NCBI RefSeq assembly: GCF_022842375.1
Contig: NZ_JALHPR010000005.1
Location: 62,001-126,000, forward strand
Length of the DNA: 64,000 nt
Origin: Elioraea sp.
GTDB taxonomy: Bacteria; Pseudomonadota; Alphaproteobacteria; Acetobacterales; Acetobacteraceae
Reading direction: 5' to 3'
A program made the position numbers and the translations under genes. The number at the start of each line of letters is the position of its first letter. Within the stretch, counting starts at the first letter, position 1. The notes below the pieces were generated by a model that was given only the letters and a program-made list of their open reading frames with translations, was not told the origin of the DNA and did not search any database. This document shows, in pieces, positions 8,507 to 15,251 of the stretch.

Positions 8507-9022
8507 GTGCCCTCTGCCTTCGCAAATGATCTCGTCGCCCTGCTGCCGCGCCTGCGTCGCTTCGCGCGCGCGCTGACCGGCGCGCAGGACCGTGCCGATG
8601 ATCTCGTCCAGGCAGCATGCGAGCGTGCGCTGCGCGCCGAGGCACGGTTCGTGCCGGGCTCGCGGCTCGATGCGTGGATGTTCCAGATCATCCGCAATCT
8701 CTGGATCGACGGCTTGCGTTCCGGCGCCGCGTCGGGCGGACAGCACCTGTCGCTCGACGCGGCGGAGGACATCCCCCACGGCGATGGCCCGTCGCGCGTC
8801 GAGGCATCGTTGCTGCTGCGGCAGGTGCGCGAGTTGATCGCCACGCTGCCGGTCGAGCAGCGCGAGGTCGTCGCGCTTGTCTGCATCGAGGAGATGACGT
8901 ATCGCGAAGCTGCGGAATATCTCGACGTGCCGATCGGTACTGTGATGAGCAGGCTCGCGCGTGCGCGGCGCAAGATTGCCGATGCGGTGGGCGCAGATGC
9001 GGCCCTCCCATTGATGCGATAG
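8507..9022 (+). CDS. ECF-family RNA polymerase sigma factor
   Basis: A 171-residue sigma factor. Region 2 (about residues 10-72) carries DRADDLVQAACERAL and a FQIIRNLWIDGLR -10-recognition helix. Region 4 (about 105-155) carries LPVEQREVVALVCIEEMTY and the SRLARARRKI tail typical of ECF sigmas. I use the GTG at 8507, preceded by GGA about 9 bp upstream and giving the usual length; the open frame upstream antisense to the protease is spurious. The stop is 15 bp before the anti-sigma gene, the standard sigma/anti-sigma pair. Candidate target promoters with GGAATAG and CGTT elements lie before the Asn-Ser repeat gene and the RTX gene nearby. Confidence 0.92.
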   Translation: MPSAFANDLVALLPRLRRFARALTGAQDRADDLVQAACERALRAEARFVPGSRLDAWMFQIIRNLWIDGLRSGAASGGQHLSLDAAEDIPHGDGPSRVEASLLLRQVRELIATLPVEQREVVALVCIEEMTYREAAEYLDVPIGTVMSRLARARRKIADAVGADAALPLMR

Positions 9023-9037
9023 GTGCGCGGAGGCGAT

Positions 9038-9793
9038 ATGGTCCAGAAAGAACACGCGATCACCGACGAACAGCTGATGGCCTTCGCGGACGGCGCGCTC
9101 GATGACGCCGAGGCGGAAGCCGTCGCCGCGGCGATCGCCGGGGATGACGCTCTTGTCGCCCGGCTCGAGGCGCTGGAACGGGGCGGCCGCCTTGCCCGCG
9201 ACGCCTTCGCCGGCATCGCGGCCGAGCCCGTGCCCGCGCGCCTCGTCGCTGCCGTGATCGCCGCAGACCGGGCGACGATGCCGTCGGTGCGCGCAGCCAA
9301 CGCGCCGCGGCAGCCTGCCCCCTGGCGCATCGGCGCGGCCATTGCCGCAGGCATCGTGGCCGGTGTCGTGCTTGGCCCGATCCTCGCCGGCATCGCCGAA
9401 CGCGAACCTGGCCGCGGCGCCTCCCTTGCCGCGCTGCCGCCGCATGTCGAGGCAGCGTTCGGGCAGGAGTTGAGCGGAGAGCGCGTCGCCTCGGGCGAGC
9501 AACGCAGCTTCGTTCTGCTTGCCTCGCACCGGCTGCCGGACGGGACGTTCTGCCGCAGCTTCGCGATCGAGGGCGAGGACCGTGGCGCTGGCCTTGCCTG
9601 CAAGCGAGGCGGCCGGTGGGAGGTGGATGCCTTCCTCCGCCAGGCCAACGAACAGGTGGGCGGTGCCTCGTTTCGCCCCGCATCGGGCACCGACCCGCTG
9701 ATCGAGGAGAAGCTGGAACGCGGGCAGGCAGGGGCCCCGCTCAGCGCCGCGGAAGAGGCAGAGGCGCGCGCCCGGGGCTGGCGCAGCCGGTAG
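9038..9793 (+). CDS. Membrane anti-sigma factor paired with the ECF sigma
   Basis: A 251-residue protein directly after the sigma gene. Its N-terminus (TDEQLMAFADGALDDAEAEAV, residues 9-29 region) is the helical anti-sigma domain that clamps the sigma factor. A single transmembrane helix follows at about 96-119, and a periplasmic C-terminal half contains two cysteines (about 173 and 189). No HxxxCxxC zinc motif is present, so it is not a ZAS-type thiol sensor of the usual form. ATG 9038 is chosen because GGAGG ends 4 bp before it; a GTG 15 bp upstream is possible. The likely role is to hold the sigma inactive until an envelope signal arrives. Confidence 0.85.
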   Translation: MVQKEHAITDEQLMAFADGALDDAEAEAVAAAIAGDDALVARLEALERGGRLARDAFAGIAAEPVPARLVAAVIAADRATMPSVRAANAPRQPAPWRIGAAIAAGIVAGVVLGPILAGIAEREPGRGASLAALPPHVEAAFGQELSGERVASGEQRSFVLLASHRLPDGTFCRSFAIEGEDRGAGLACKRGGRWEVDAFLRQANEQVGGASFRPASGTDPLIEEKLERGQAGAPLSAAEEAEARARGWRSR

Positions 9794-9872
9794 GGCCGCG
9801 CATTGGGCAGGCCTGGATATTGGGCTGGCTGGCGTACCATGGATCGCCTCCGGTCTGGTCCGGACTTGGATC

Positions 9873-9904
9873 GGGGGAGGAACGGCCGCGGCCGCTCCTC
9901 CCCC
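9873..9904. terminator. Hairpin between convergent anti-sigma and Asn-Ser repeat genes
   Basis: Perfect 9 bp arms GGGGGAGGA (9873-9881) and TCCTCCCCC (9896-9904) flank a GC-rich, itself partly palindromic loop. The hairpin sits between two convergent stop codons (9793 and 9935), so it could end transcripts from both sides. The T tract on either side is short. Confidence 0.65.
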
Positions 9905-9934
9905 TTCGCGTTCTGGCCAGAAAACCTGGAAGCG

Positions 9935-10231
9935 TCAGCGGCTGCTGTTGCTGCTCGAGTTCGAGGATGAGTTCGACGAGCTGTTGCTCGAGGAGTTCGA
10001 GGACGAGTTGCTCGATGAGTTGGACGAGCTGTTGCTCGAGGAGTTGGACGAGCTGTTGCTCGAGGAGTTCGAGGAGCTGTTGCTCGCGAAGCGCAGCGGC
10101 GCCGGCGCCTTCGGCTCAGTCTGGACGGTCGGCGTCAATGACCGCTCGGGCATGGTGGGCTTTGCCTCGGTGGCGGAGACCACGGCGAGGGCAGCCCCGG
10201 CTGCCGTCAGCGTGAACAGCGGCTTGATCAT
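9935..10231 (-). CDS. Small exported protein with Asn-Ser-Ser-Ser tetrapeptide repeats
   Basis: A 98-residue protein of unrecognised family. Residues 1-24 form a signal peptide (MIKPLFTL, hydrophobic core, ending near ATEA). A short Pro/Thr linker follows (25-50), and the rest (51-98) is eleven NSSS units plus a final NSSR. ATG 10231 has a good GGAGG site 5 bp upstream, which argues against the longer upstream open frame. A GGAATAG-N15-CGTT ECF-type motif lies at 10287-10312, giving a leader of roughly 45 nt. The Ser/Asn-rich tail resembles the low-complexity stretch near the N-terminus of the neighbouring subtilase. It could be a surface or wall-spanning tail; function is unknown. Confidence 0.75.
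   Translation of the reverse strand: MIKPLFTLTAAGAALAVVSATEAKPTMPERSLTPTVQTEPKAPAPLRFASNSSSNSSSNSSSNSSSNSSSNSSSNSSSNSSSNSSSNSSSNSSSNSSR
9938..10081 (-). repeat. Twelve-unit NSSS coding repeat (12 bp period)
   Basis: 144 bp encode twelve 4-residue units (eleven NSSS, last NSSR). The Asn codon is always AAC, but the Ser codons vary among TCC, TCG, TCA and AGC from unit to unit. The DNA repeat is therefore imperfect while the protein repeat is perfect, which suggests selection on the peptide and not a recent slippage expansion. Confidence 0.85.
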
Positions 10232-10286
10232 GTCTTCCTCCATCTCTGTCGTTGCGAAACCGACCTGTCTGGCCGGCATGGGGAAG

Positions 10287-10312
10287 AACGGGTGCGCCGC
10301 CACTGCTATTCC
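10287..10312 (-). promoter_or_regulatory. Putative ECF sigma promoter for the Asn-Ser repeat gene
   Basis: On the minus strand GGAAT (10312-10308) and CGTT (10290-10287) are separated by 17 bp, the -35/-10 layout of many ECF promoters. The 8-mer GGGAATAG around the -35 is identical to that at the RTX gene promoter candidate (12230-12254). The predicted start site lies about 45 nt before the ATG at 10231. The match to the local sigma factor is inference. Confidence 0.5.
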
Positions 10313-10334
10313 CATCCGGTTGCTCACGCTCCCG

Positions 10335-11045
10335 TCAGCGCACGCCTCGGGCGACACGTCGGTACCAGCCATCATCTGCAAGGGTGCTGCGCCGGATGCG
10401 CTCGCGCGTGACTGCCTCGTCATCCGTCTCTGCCCTGATCTCCGCCGTGATCCCGAGATCGGCGCGCCGGAACGGCACCACCTGCACCAGCGGCGTTCCG
10501 CGTGCGATGGTGTAGATCCCGTCGGGCGCTGTCGCGAAGAAGGGGAAATGGACGGGCGAGGCGTAGGTATCGGTGTCGACGACGCCGGCTGCGCAGGTGA
10601 ACACCGCGTCGGGTCGATTGAGCGGCGGCACGAACAGGCATGACCAGCCCGGCGGCGTGCGGATGGTCCAGTAGTTGTGGAACTTGCAGGGCGGCCGCGG
10701 CTCCATCGGATTGCCCGCGACCTGCGGCGGGGAATGGTTGCTCACCATCACGCCGTCGAACTCCCACCCCGTGTTCACCGTGCGCCCGCCATCGGTGATC
10801 TCGAGCCTGACGGTCGCGGCGAGCGGCATGATCCAGCCGGCGACCATCGCATCGAGGAACGGCATGCAGCGCTTCACGGTGAGCGCGTTGTTCGTGGCCG
10901 TAAGGCGCGGCTTGTCGACCGGCGGCAGCCGGCGGAACCAGTCCGGCAGCGCGGCCTTCGCCGGCACCGGTTCGGCGATCACGCCGTGGTTCTCGGGCGC
11001 GCAGGTGAAGCTGATCTTCGGCGCCGGTGCGGAGCGGAAGAACAT
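10335..11045 (-). CDS. Conserved hypothetical protein, DUF6065-like
   Basis: A 236-residue soluble protein with no signal peptide or membrane segment. Its pattern of a FTCAPENHGVI opening, ALPDWFRRLP, KRCMPFLDAM-GWIMPLA and FHNYWTIRTPPGWSCLF resembles the family I know as DUF6065. That family has no established biochemical function. The name is from memory of the motif pattern, not a search. It begins 70 bp after the RTX gene on the same strand, with a hairpin between them, so partial readthrough from the RTX promoter is plausible. Conserved Cys, His and Trp residues could build a binding pocket, but I assign no activity. Confidence 0.6.
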   Translation of the reverse strand: MFFRSAPAPKISFTCAPENHGVIAEPVPAKAALPDWFRRLPPVDKPRLTATNNALTVKRCMPFLDAMVAGWIMPLAATVRLEITDGGRTVNTGWEFDGVMVSNHSPPQVAGNPMEPRPPCKFHNYWTIRTPPGWSCLFVPPLNRPDAVFTCAAGVVDTDTYASPVHFPFFATAPDGIYTIARGTPLVQVVPFRRADLGITAEIRAETDDEAVTRERIRRSTLADDGWYRRVARGVR

Positions 11046-11077
11046 GGTGGCATCTCCGTGGAGCCAGGATTGAGGTT

Positions 11078-11108
11078 GGGCGCGGCCCCGTCGACGGTGG
11101 CCGCGCCC
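11078..11108 (-). terminator. GC-rich hairpin after the RTX gene
   Basis: Perfect 10 bp arms GGGCGCGGCC (11078-11087) and GGCCGCGCCC (11099-11108) with an 11 nt loop. It lies 8 bp past the RTX stop codon (11116-11118) in the minus direction. No T run follows, so it may attenuate or protect the RNA end and not fully terminate before the DUF6065-like gene. Confidence 0.45.
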
Positions 11109-11115
11109 GGCTTGC

Positions 11116-12150
11116 TCAGAAGATCTCGAATTCCGAGATCGTCAGGTTCGTCGTGCCGGCGAGCGTAGCGACCGTGATCGCCGCCGCGCCGCCCGCGCCA
11201 TCGGCGTCCCAGGAGAGCCGCCCGCTGGTGGTGTTGAACAGGAAGGTTCCCTGGCCCGCGACACGGGCCGCGCCGTTCAGCACCAACTGCGCCTCGCCCA
11301 GCGAGTTGCCGGCCGAAAGCCCGCCGCCGAACCACTCCGCCTCGACCAGCAGCTTGTCGGTGCCGGTGGTGAAGTCGGTGATGCGGTCGGCGTCGGCCGC
11401 GCTGTTCCACAGCAGGAACAGGTCGCTGTCTGCGCCGCCCGTCAGCGTGTCGGCGCCGGCGCCGCCGTTCAGCCTGTCGTTGCCGAACCCGCCGAGCAGC
11501 ACGTCGATGCCGTCGCCGCCGCGGAGGTCGTCGTCGCCGTTGCCGCCATCGAGCCTGTCGTTGCCGGCATCGCCGAAGATGAGGTCGGAATCGTCCTCGC
11601 CGAACAGGCGGTCATCGCCGAAGCCGCCGCCGATGAAATCGTCGCCGGTGCCGGCACGGACGAGGTCGTTGCCGTCGCCGGCGAAGAGACGATCGGCATC
11701 CGCACCGCCCAGCAGCGTGTCGTCGCCGAGGCCGCCATACATCTCGTCCTCGCCGTTGCCGCCCTCGAGCCGGTCATTGCCGTTGCCGCCCTCGAGCAGG
11801 TCAGCGTCCTCGCCGCCGCGGAGGATATCGTCGCCGAAGCCGCCGAACAGCCAGTCGCTGCCCTGTCCGCCATCGAGCGTGTCGTTGCCGTCGCCGCCGT
11901 AGAGGTCGTCGTTGTCCTCGCCGCCGAGCAGCGTGTCGTTGCCGATTCCGCCGTAGAGGATGTCGTTGCCCTTGCCGCCCTCGACACGGTCATCGCCGTC
12001 CTCGCCCTCGACGAGGTCGTTGCCATCGCCGCCGAACAGCCGGTCGTTGCCGCCGCCGCCGAAGATCTCGTCATCGCCGTCGAGCCCGTTGATGACATCT
12101 GCAAGGTTGGTCCCGAACAGCCTGTCGGGACCGTTTGTCGGACGTGCCAT
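11116..12150 (-). CDS. RTX calcium-binding repeat protein (type I secretion substrate)
   Basis: A 344-residue acidic protein made mostly of GGxGxDxUx nonapeptide repeats (about residues 13-245). These fold into calcium-bound parallel beta-rolls after export. There is no N-terminal signal peptide; the C-terminal about 100 residues (from SDLFLLWNSAADADRITDF onward, ending ISEFEIF) match the C-terminal serralysin-like region that carries type I secretion signals. No catalytic domain precedes the repeats, so it is a bare RTX module: structural, adhesive or calcium-scavenging. No HlyB/HlyD/TolC genes lie in the window. A GGAATAG-N14-CGTT ECF-type motif lies at 12230-12254, matching that of the Asn-Ser repeat gene. 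Confidence 0.9.
   Translation of the reverse strand: MARPTNGPDRLFGTNLADVINGLDGDDEIFGGGGNDRLFGGDGNDLVEGEDGDDRVEGGKGNDILYGGIGNDTLLGGEDNDDLYGGDGNDTLDGGQGSDWLFGGFGDDILRGGEDADLLEGGNGNDRLEGGNGEDEMYGGLGDDTLLGGADADRLFAGDGNDLVRAGTGDDFIGGGFGDDRLFGEDDSDLIFGDAGNDRLDGGNGDDDLRGGDGIDVLLGGFGNDRLNGGAGADTLTGGADSDLFLLWNSAADADRITDFTTGTDKLLVEAEWFGGGLSAGNSLGEAQLVLNGAARVAGQGTFLFNTTSGRLSWDADGAGGAAAITVATLAGTTNLTISEFEIF
11416..12114 (-). repeat. RTX nonapeptide repeat region
   Basis: About 700 bp of 27 bp-periodic sequence encoding consecutive GGNGNDxLx-type units, roughly 24 copies, mostly read as GGxGNDxLxGG with D/E substitutions. It is strongly GC-rich with GCCGCC/GTCGTTGCC recurrence on the plus strand. Confidence 0.85.
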
Positions 12151-12229
12151 TGGTGTTCTCCCGCCTCAGAGGTGACCGACGCGGCCGCCGGTCGCCGTTC
12201 TGGCGAGCAGGGCTGTCGGCAGGGGGGAA

Positions 12230-12254
12230 AACGTGCGAGCCGCGTTTCTATTCC
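12230..12254 (-). promoter_or_regulatory. Putative ECF sigma promoter for the RTX gene
   Basis: On the minus strand GGAAT (12254-12250) and CGTT (12233-12230) are spaced 16 bp apart. The surrounding GGGAATAG is the same 8-mer found before the Asn-Ser repeat gene. The predicted start site is about 70 nt upstream of the RTX ATG at 12150. Confidence 0.5.
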
Positions 12255-12264
12255 CGCGATACGG

Positions 12265-12280
12265 GCAGCAGCGCTGCTGC
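12265..12280. terminator. Perfect palindrome just past the aldo/keto reductase stop
   Basis: GCAGCAGCGCTGCTGC is a 16 bp perfect palindrome, extended on the minus strand by CGGG...CCCG with a bulge. It begins 7 bp after the aldo/keto reductase gene end (12287). It is the likely 3' hairpin of that operon; no T run follows. Confidence 0.4.
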
Positions 12281-12286
12281 AACCCG

Positions 12287-13288
12287 TCAGAGGTAGACGC
12301 CCTTCATGTTCGCGGCAGGATAGCGCTCGCCCGACGCCGCGCCGGGCGGCACGGCGGCCGAGATGGCGGCGACCTCGTCCGGCGAGAGGGTGACGGCGAG
12401 CGCACCGAGATTCTCGCGCACCCGCTCCATCCGCCGCGTGCCGGGGATCGCGACGACGTCATCGCCCTGTGCCAGCAGCCAGGCGAGAACGAGTTGCGCC
12501 GGCGTGGAGCCCTTGGCGGCGGCGAAAGCGGCGACGCGATCCACCAGGGCGAGGTTGCGCGGCAGGTTCTCGGGCAGGAAGCGCGGATGCGCCGCCCGCC
12601 TGCCGCCAACGTCATCGGCCGTGCGCACGGCACCCGTGAGCAGCCCGCGGCCGAGCGGGGCATAAGCGACATAGGTGATGCCGAGCGCCCGCGTCACCGC
12701 CCGCGTCTCCTCCGCCTCCTTGCGGTAGAGAAGCGAATACTCGGTCTGCACCGCGGCGATCGGGTGTGTCGCATGCGCGCGGCGGATCGTGTCCGGCCTG
12801 GCCTCCGAGAGGCCGAGAAACCGGACCTTGCCCTGTGCCACCAGTCGCGCCATCGCACCGACGGTGTCCTCGATCGGCACGGTGGGGTCGACGCGGTGCT
12901 GGTAGTAGAGGTCGATCACCTCGACGCCGAGGCGCTTGAGGCTCGCCTCGCACGCGGCCATCACGTGCTCTGGCCTGCCATCGACGCCGTTCCCCCCGCC
13001 CTCGCGCCGCACCTGGCCGAACTTGGAGGCGAGCAGCACCTGGTCGCGCCGCCCGGCGAGCGCGCGGCCGAGCAGCGTCTCGTTGTGCCCCCAGCCGTAC
13101 ATGTCGGAGCTGTCGAGATGCGTCACCCCCATCCCGATCGCCTGTTGGACCAGTGCGATCGACGCGTCGTCATCCGCCTCGCCATAGACACCCGAGAGGG
13201 ACATGCAGCCGAGGCCGATCGCCGAGATCGTTGCCCCGCCGCGGCCAAGCGGGCGTTCCGCCGCGCGCACGGCCGATGCCGTCATCAT
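12287..13288 (-). CDS. Aldo/keto reductase
   Basis: A 333-residue NADPH-dependent reductase with a TIM barrel. The catalytic tetrad is visible: D and Y in HLDSSDMYG, K in LASKFG, and H in YYQHRVDP. The fold opens with GLGCMSLSG. Members reduce aldehydes and ketones in the cytosol. It is the last gene of the alpha/beta hydrolase-tctCBA-LVIVD-ModA-like run and overlaps the previous gene by ATGA. Closest general resemblance is to the YajO/pyridoxal-reductase-like branch, but substrate cannot be given. The tail VPPGAASGERYPAANM is typical of that group. Confidence 0.88.
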   Translation of the reverse strand: MMTASAVRAAERPLGRGGATISAIGLGCMSLSGVYGEADDDASIALVQQAIGMGVTHLDSSDMYGWGHNETLLGRALAGRRDQVLLASKFGQVRREGGGNGVDGRPEHVMAACEASLKRLGVEVIDLYYQHRVDPTVPIEDTVGAMARLVAQGKVRFLGLSEARPDTIRRAHATHPIAAVQTEYSLLYRKEAEETRAVTRALGITYVAYAPLGRGLLTGAVRTADDVGGRRAAHPRFLPENLPRNLALVDRVAAFAAAKGSTPAQLVLAWLLAQGDDVVAIPGTRRMERVRENLGALAVTLSPDEVAAISAAVPPGAASGERYPAANMKGVYL

Positions 13289-13980
13289 CGCGTTCCTCCC
13301 TCGAAGCCGATCGCGGCGAGCGCCGCGCGCCCCGCGTCACTGGTCAGTGCCCCGATGATGCTGCGGCCTGCCGGCGTATCGGCGCGGCCGGCCGCGACGT
13401 AGCGCGTGACGAGGTCGTGCGGCGGCGGCAGCAGCCCGAGCAGCGCCACGCCCGGCCTGCCGACGATCTCGGTCGCCTGGCTCACGGCGATCTCCGCCTC
13501 GCCACGCTCGCAGGCATCGACGGCCTCGACGCCGAAGGGGAACAGCAGGCTCTTGCCGCGCACCTCGTCGGCGATGCCGAGGCGTTCGATGACGGCGGCG
13601 AAATGCCTGCCGCCCGTGGCCCCGCTTGACGGGTCTGCCCATGCTATGCTGCGCGCGGCCTTCAGCACGGCGAGGAAGCCGGCCTCGGTGTCGATCGGCG
13701 GAAAGGCGAGGCCCGCGCGCACCGCGAGCCCGGTGCCGGTGGTGCCGAGCGGCGTGATCGTCGCGGTTGCGACGAGGCCGCGATGGGCCAGCAGCGCCAT
13801 CGCCTCGGCCGACAGCACGGTGGCATCGAATGCCTCGCCGCCGACGATCCGGTCGCGCAACGCTCCGACCGTGCCGTAGCTCACGGTCGGGTGCGGCGCC
13901 GGCCACGCGCCGGGGGAAGCGAGCAGCGCTTCCACGGCGGTCTTCACCGCGCCTGCCGCAAAGAACACCGGAACGCTCAT
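13285..13980 (-). CDS. ModA-like substrate-binding-fold protein without signal peptide
   Basis: A 231-residue protein of the molybdate-binding-like (type 2 periplasmic binding) fold. FFAAGAVKTAVEALL at the start and WADPSSGATGGRHFAAVIERLG in the hinge region resemble ModA-family domains. No signal peptide is present: the mature fold begins at residue 3, so the protein should stay in the cytosol. It overlaps both neighbours by 4 bp (ATGA), so it is tightly coupled in the Tct operon. A cytosolic ModA-like domain might bind a small ligand, sense it, or chaperone it. An upstream start giving a signal peptide is ruled out because that DNA is the LVIVD gene in another frame. Confidence 0.72.
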   Translation of the reverse strand: MSVPVFFAAGAVKTAVEALLASPGAWPAPHPTVSYGTVGALRDRIVGGEAFDATVLSAEAMALLAHRGLVATATITPLGTTGTGLAVRAGLAFPPIDTEAGFLAVLKAARSIAWADPSSGATGGRHFAAVIERLGIADEVRGKSLLFPFGVEAVDACERGEAEIAVSQATEIVGRPGVALLGLLPPPHDLVTRYVAAGRADTPAGRSIIGALTSDAGRAALAAIGFEGGTR

Positions 13981-15251
13981 GCGGTGCGCTCGAGGATCTC
14001 GAGGCCGCGGTTGCGGTCGATCACGTAGATCAGCCCCTCGCCGTCGAGGTCGACGTCATTGGCCTGCGGGCTCTTCTGTCCGGGCGGGGGGCTTGGCAGC
14101 CACCACGCAACCTCCGCCGGCTTCGCGGGGTCGGCGATGTCGATGACGCGCAAGCCCCCGCCGAACCAGGCGGTGTAGAGGCAGCTGTCGCGCATCCGCT
14201 CCTGGAACTGGTGCGCGCCGAACCGTTCGCCACTCGTCACGAACGGGCTCGCGCGCTCGGTCAGGTGCCACATCGAGATGGGCGTGATGCGCGCTGGGTC
14301 GGTCACGTCGAACAGCCAGATGCCGCCATGCAGCTGACCCGGCGTGTGCTCATGCTCCTCATCCACCGCAGCGGCGATGGCGCGGCCGCCGATCAGCCCT
14401 GGGATGCGCATGAAGGTGTGGGTGGGCTCGGGGAAGGGTGGGTGGTAGCGGTACTCGCCGATCGTGCGTGGCCTCGTGATGTCGGAGACGTCGATCGTCC
14501 TCACCCCTGCATACCAGACGGCGGCATGCAGGATGTCGCCGTGCCTGAGCGTGTGGTGCAGCCTGTGCTGCTGCCCCGGCCAGGTCGGCGTCTCGCCGCC
14601 GGCCACGTGCTGGCCGGGCATCCACCAGCGCGACACCTCGCGCGGCCGGGCAGGGTCGGCCATGTCGTAGATGACGAGGATATTGCCGACGAAACCTTCC
14701 ATCTCGGTCGAGATGTAGGCGTAGCGGTCATCGAGGTCGAAGCGGTGGACGCCGACGCCGCCGGTCTTCTGGTGCGTGAGCAGGCGCGGGCGCGTGCGGT
14801 CGGAGATATCCCATACGCGGAAGCCGCCCTGGTCGTAGGCGGGCGCGCCGAGCGACGCGCGCAGCTTCGGCATCAGCGACGTGGGCACCTTCAGCGCGGC
14901 AGCGAGTTCTTCCTCCGTCGCGGCCCGCCCATGCTCGGCGGCGAAGGCGGCCTCGATCTCGGGCAGGCGCCGGGCACGGCGCAGCGCGTGGCGATCGTTC
15001 TGCTCGACATTCGTCACCATGATGTCGCCCGCCACGCGCACCTTGTGGGTGTGCGACGCATCCCCCTCGAGCGGGATGGTGGCGAGCACGCGCGGGTTCC
15101 GCGGATCGGCGATGTCGATGATCGTCGTTCCGTGCGGCGGCTTCATGTGCCCGATATACGCGTAGCGTCCCTCGACGCGCACCTGGCCGCCGCCGGCGAT
15201 GTCGAGCCAGGCGATGCGGCGGATGTTGTGGCTGTCGATGGCCTCGCTCAT
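13977..15251 (-). CDS. LVIVD-repeat beta-propeller-like protein
   Basis: A 424-residue protein of LVIVD repeats. Successive blade-like units each carry a VxGxYAYIG and DISDPxxPR pattern (GGQVRVEGRYAYIG, TTIIDIADPRNPR, GGFRVWDISDRTRPR, IYDMADPARPRE, TIDVSDITRPR, LFDVTDPARI, RVIDIADPAKP). A helical insertion of about 50 residues (roughly 105-155) interrupts the repeats. No signal peptide is seen, unusual because many LVIVD proteins are surface-exposed. The ATG at 15251 overlaps the tctA stop by 4 bp. Many His residues (HTHKV, HRLHHTLRH, EEHEH) could bind metal. Enzymes with this fold exist, but a reaction cannot be assigned here. Confidence 0.8.
   Translation of the reverse strand: MSEAIDSHNIRRIAWLDIAGGGQVRVEGRYAYIGHMKPPHGTTIIDIADPRNPRVLATIPLEGDASHTHKVRVAGDIMVTNVEQNDRHALRRARRLPEIEAAFAAEHGRAATEEELAAALKVPTSLMPKLRASLGAPAYDQGGFRVWDISDRTRPRLLTHQKTGGVGVHRFDLDDRYAYISTEMEGFVGNILVIYDMADPARPREVSRWWMPGQHVAGGETPTWPGQQHRLHHTLRHGDILHAAVWYAGVRTIDVSDITRPRTIGEYRYHPPFPEPTHTFMRIPGLIGGRAIAAAVDEEHEHTPGQLHGGIWLFDVTDPARITPISMWHLTERASPFVTSGERFGAHQFQERMRDSCLYTAWFGGGLRVIDIADPAKPAEVAWWLPSPPPGQKSPQANDVDLDGEGLIYVIDRNRGLEILERTA

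Noticed and set aside
8432-9529. Upstream extension of the subtilase frame past the sigma and anti-sigma genes
   Set aside because: The signal peptide shows the real start near 8431; the rest is antisense to sigma and anti-sigma.
9948-10643. Plus-strand frame of Glu/Leu-rich repeats opposite the NSSS repeat
   Set aside because: It is the antisense reading of the 12 bp repeat (EEFEDEL-like). The minus frame has signal peptide, ribosome site and promoter, the plus frame does not.
11416-12114. CRISPR-like periodicity
   Set aside because: The 27 bp period is the RTX protein repeat in frame, with no constant repeat/spacer structure.
7061-12150. Prophage or island hypothesis for the protease-RTX block
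   Set aside because: No integrase, tRNA, direct repeats or shift in base composition was seen.
11027-12175. Plus-strand Ser/Pro-rich frames over the RTX gene
   Set aside because: Antisense of the glycine-aspartate repeats gives LPSPPSS-like repeats by necessity.
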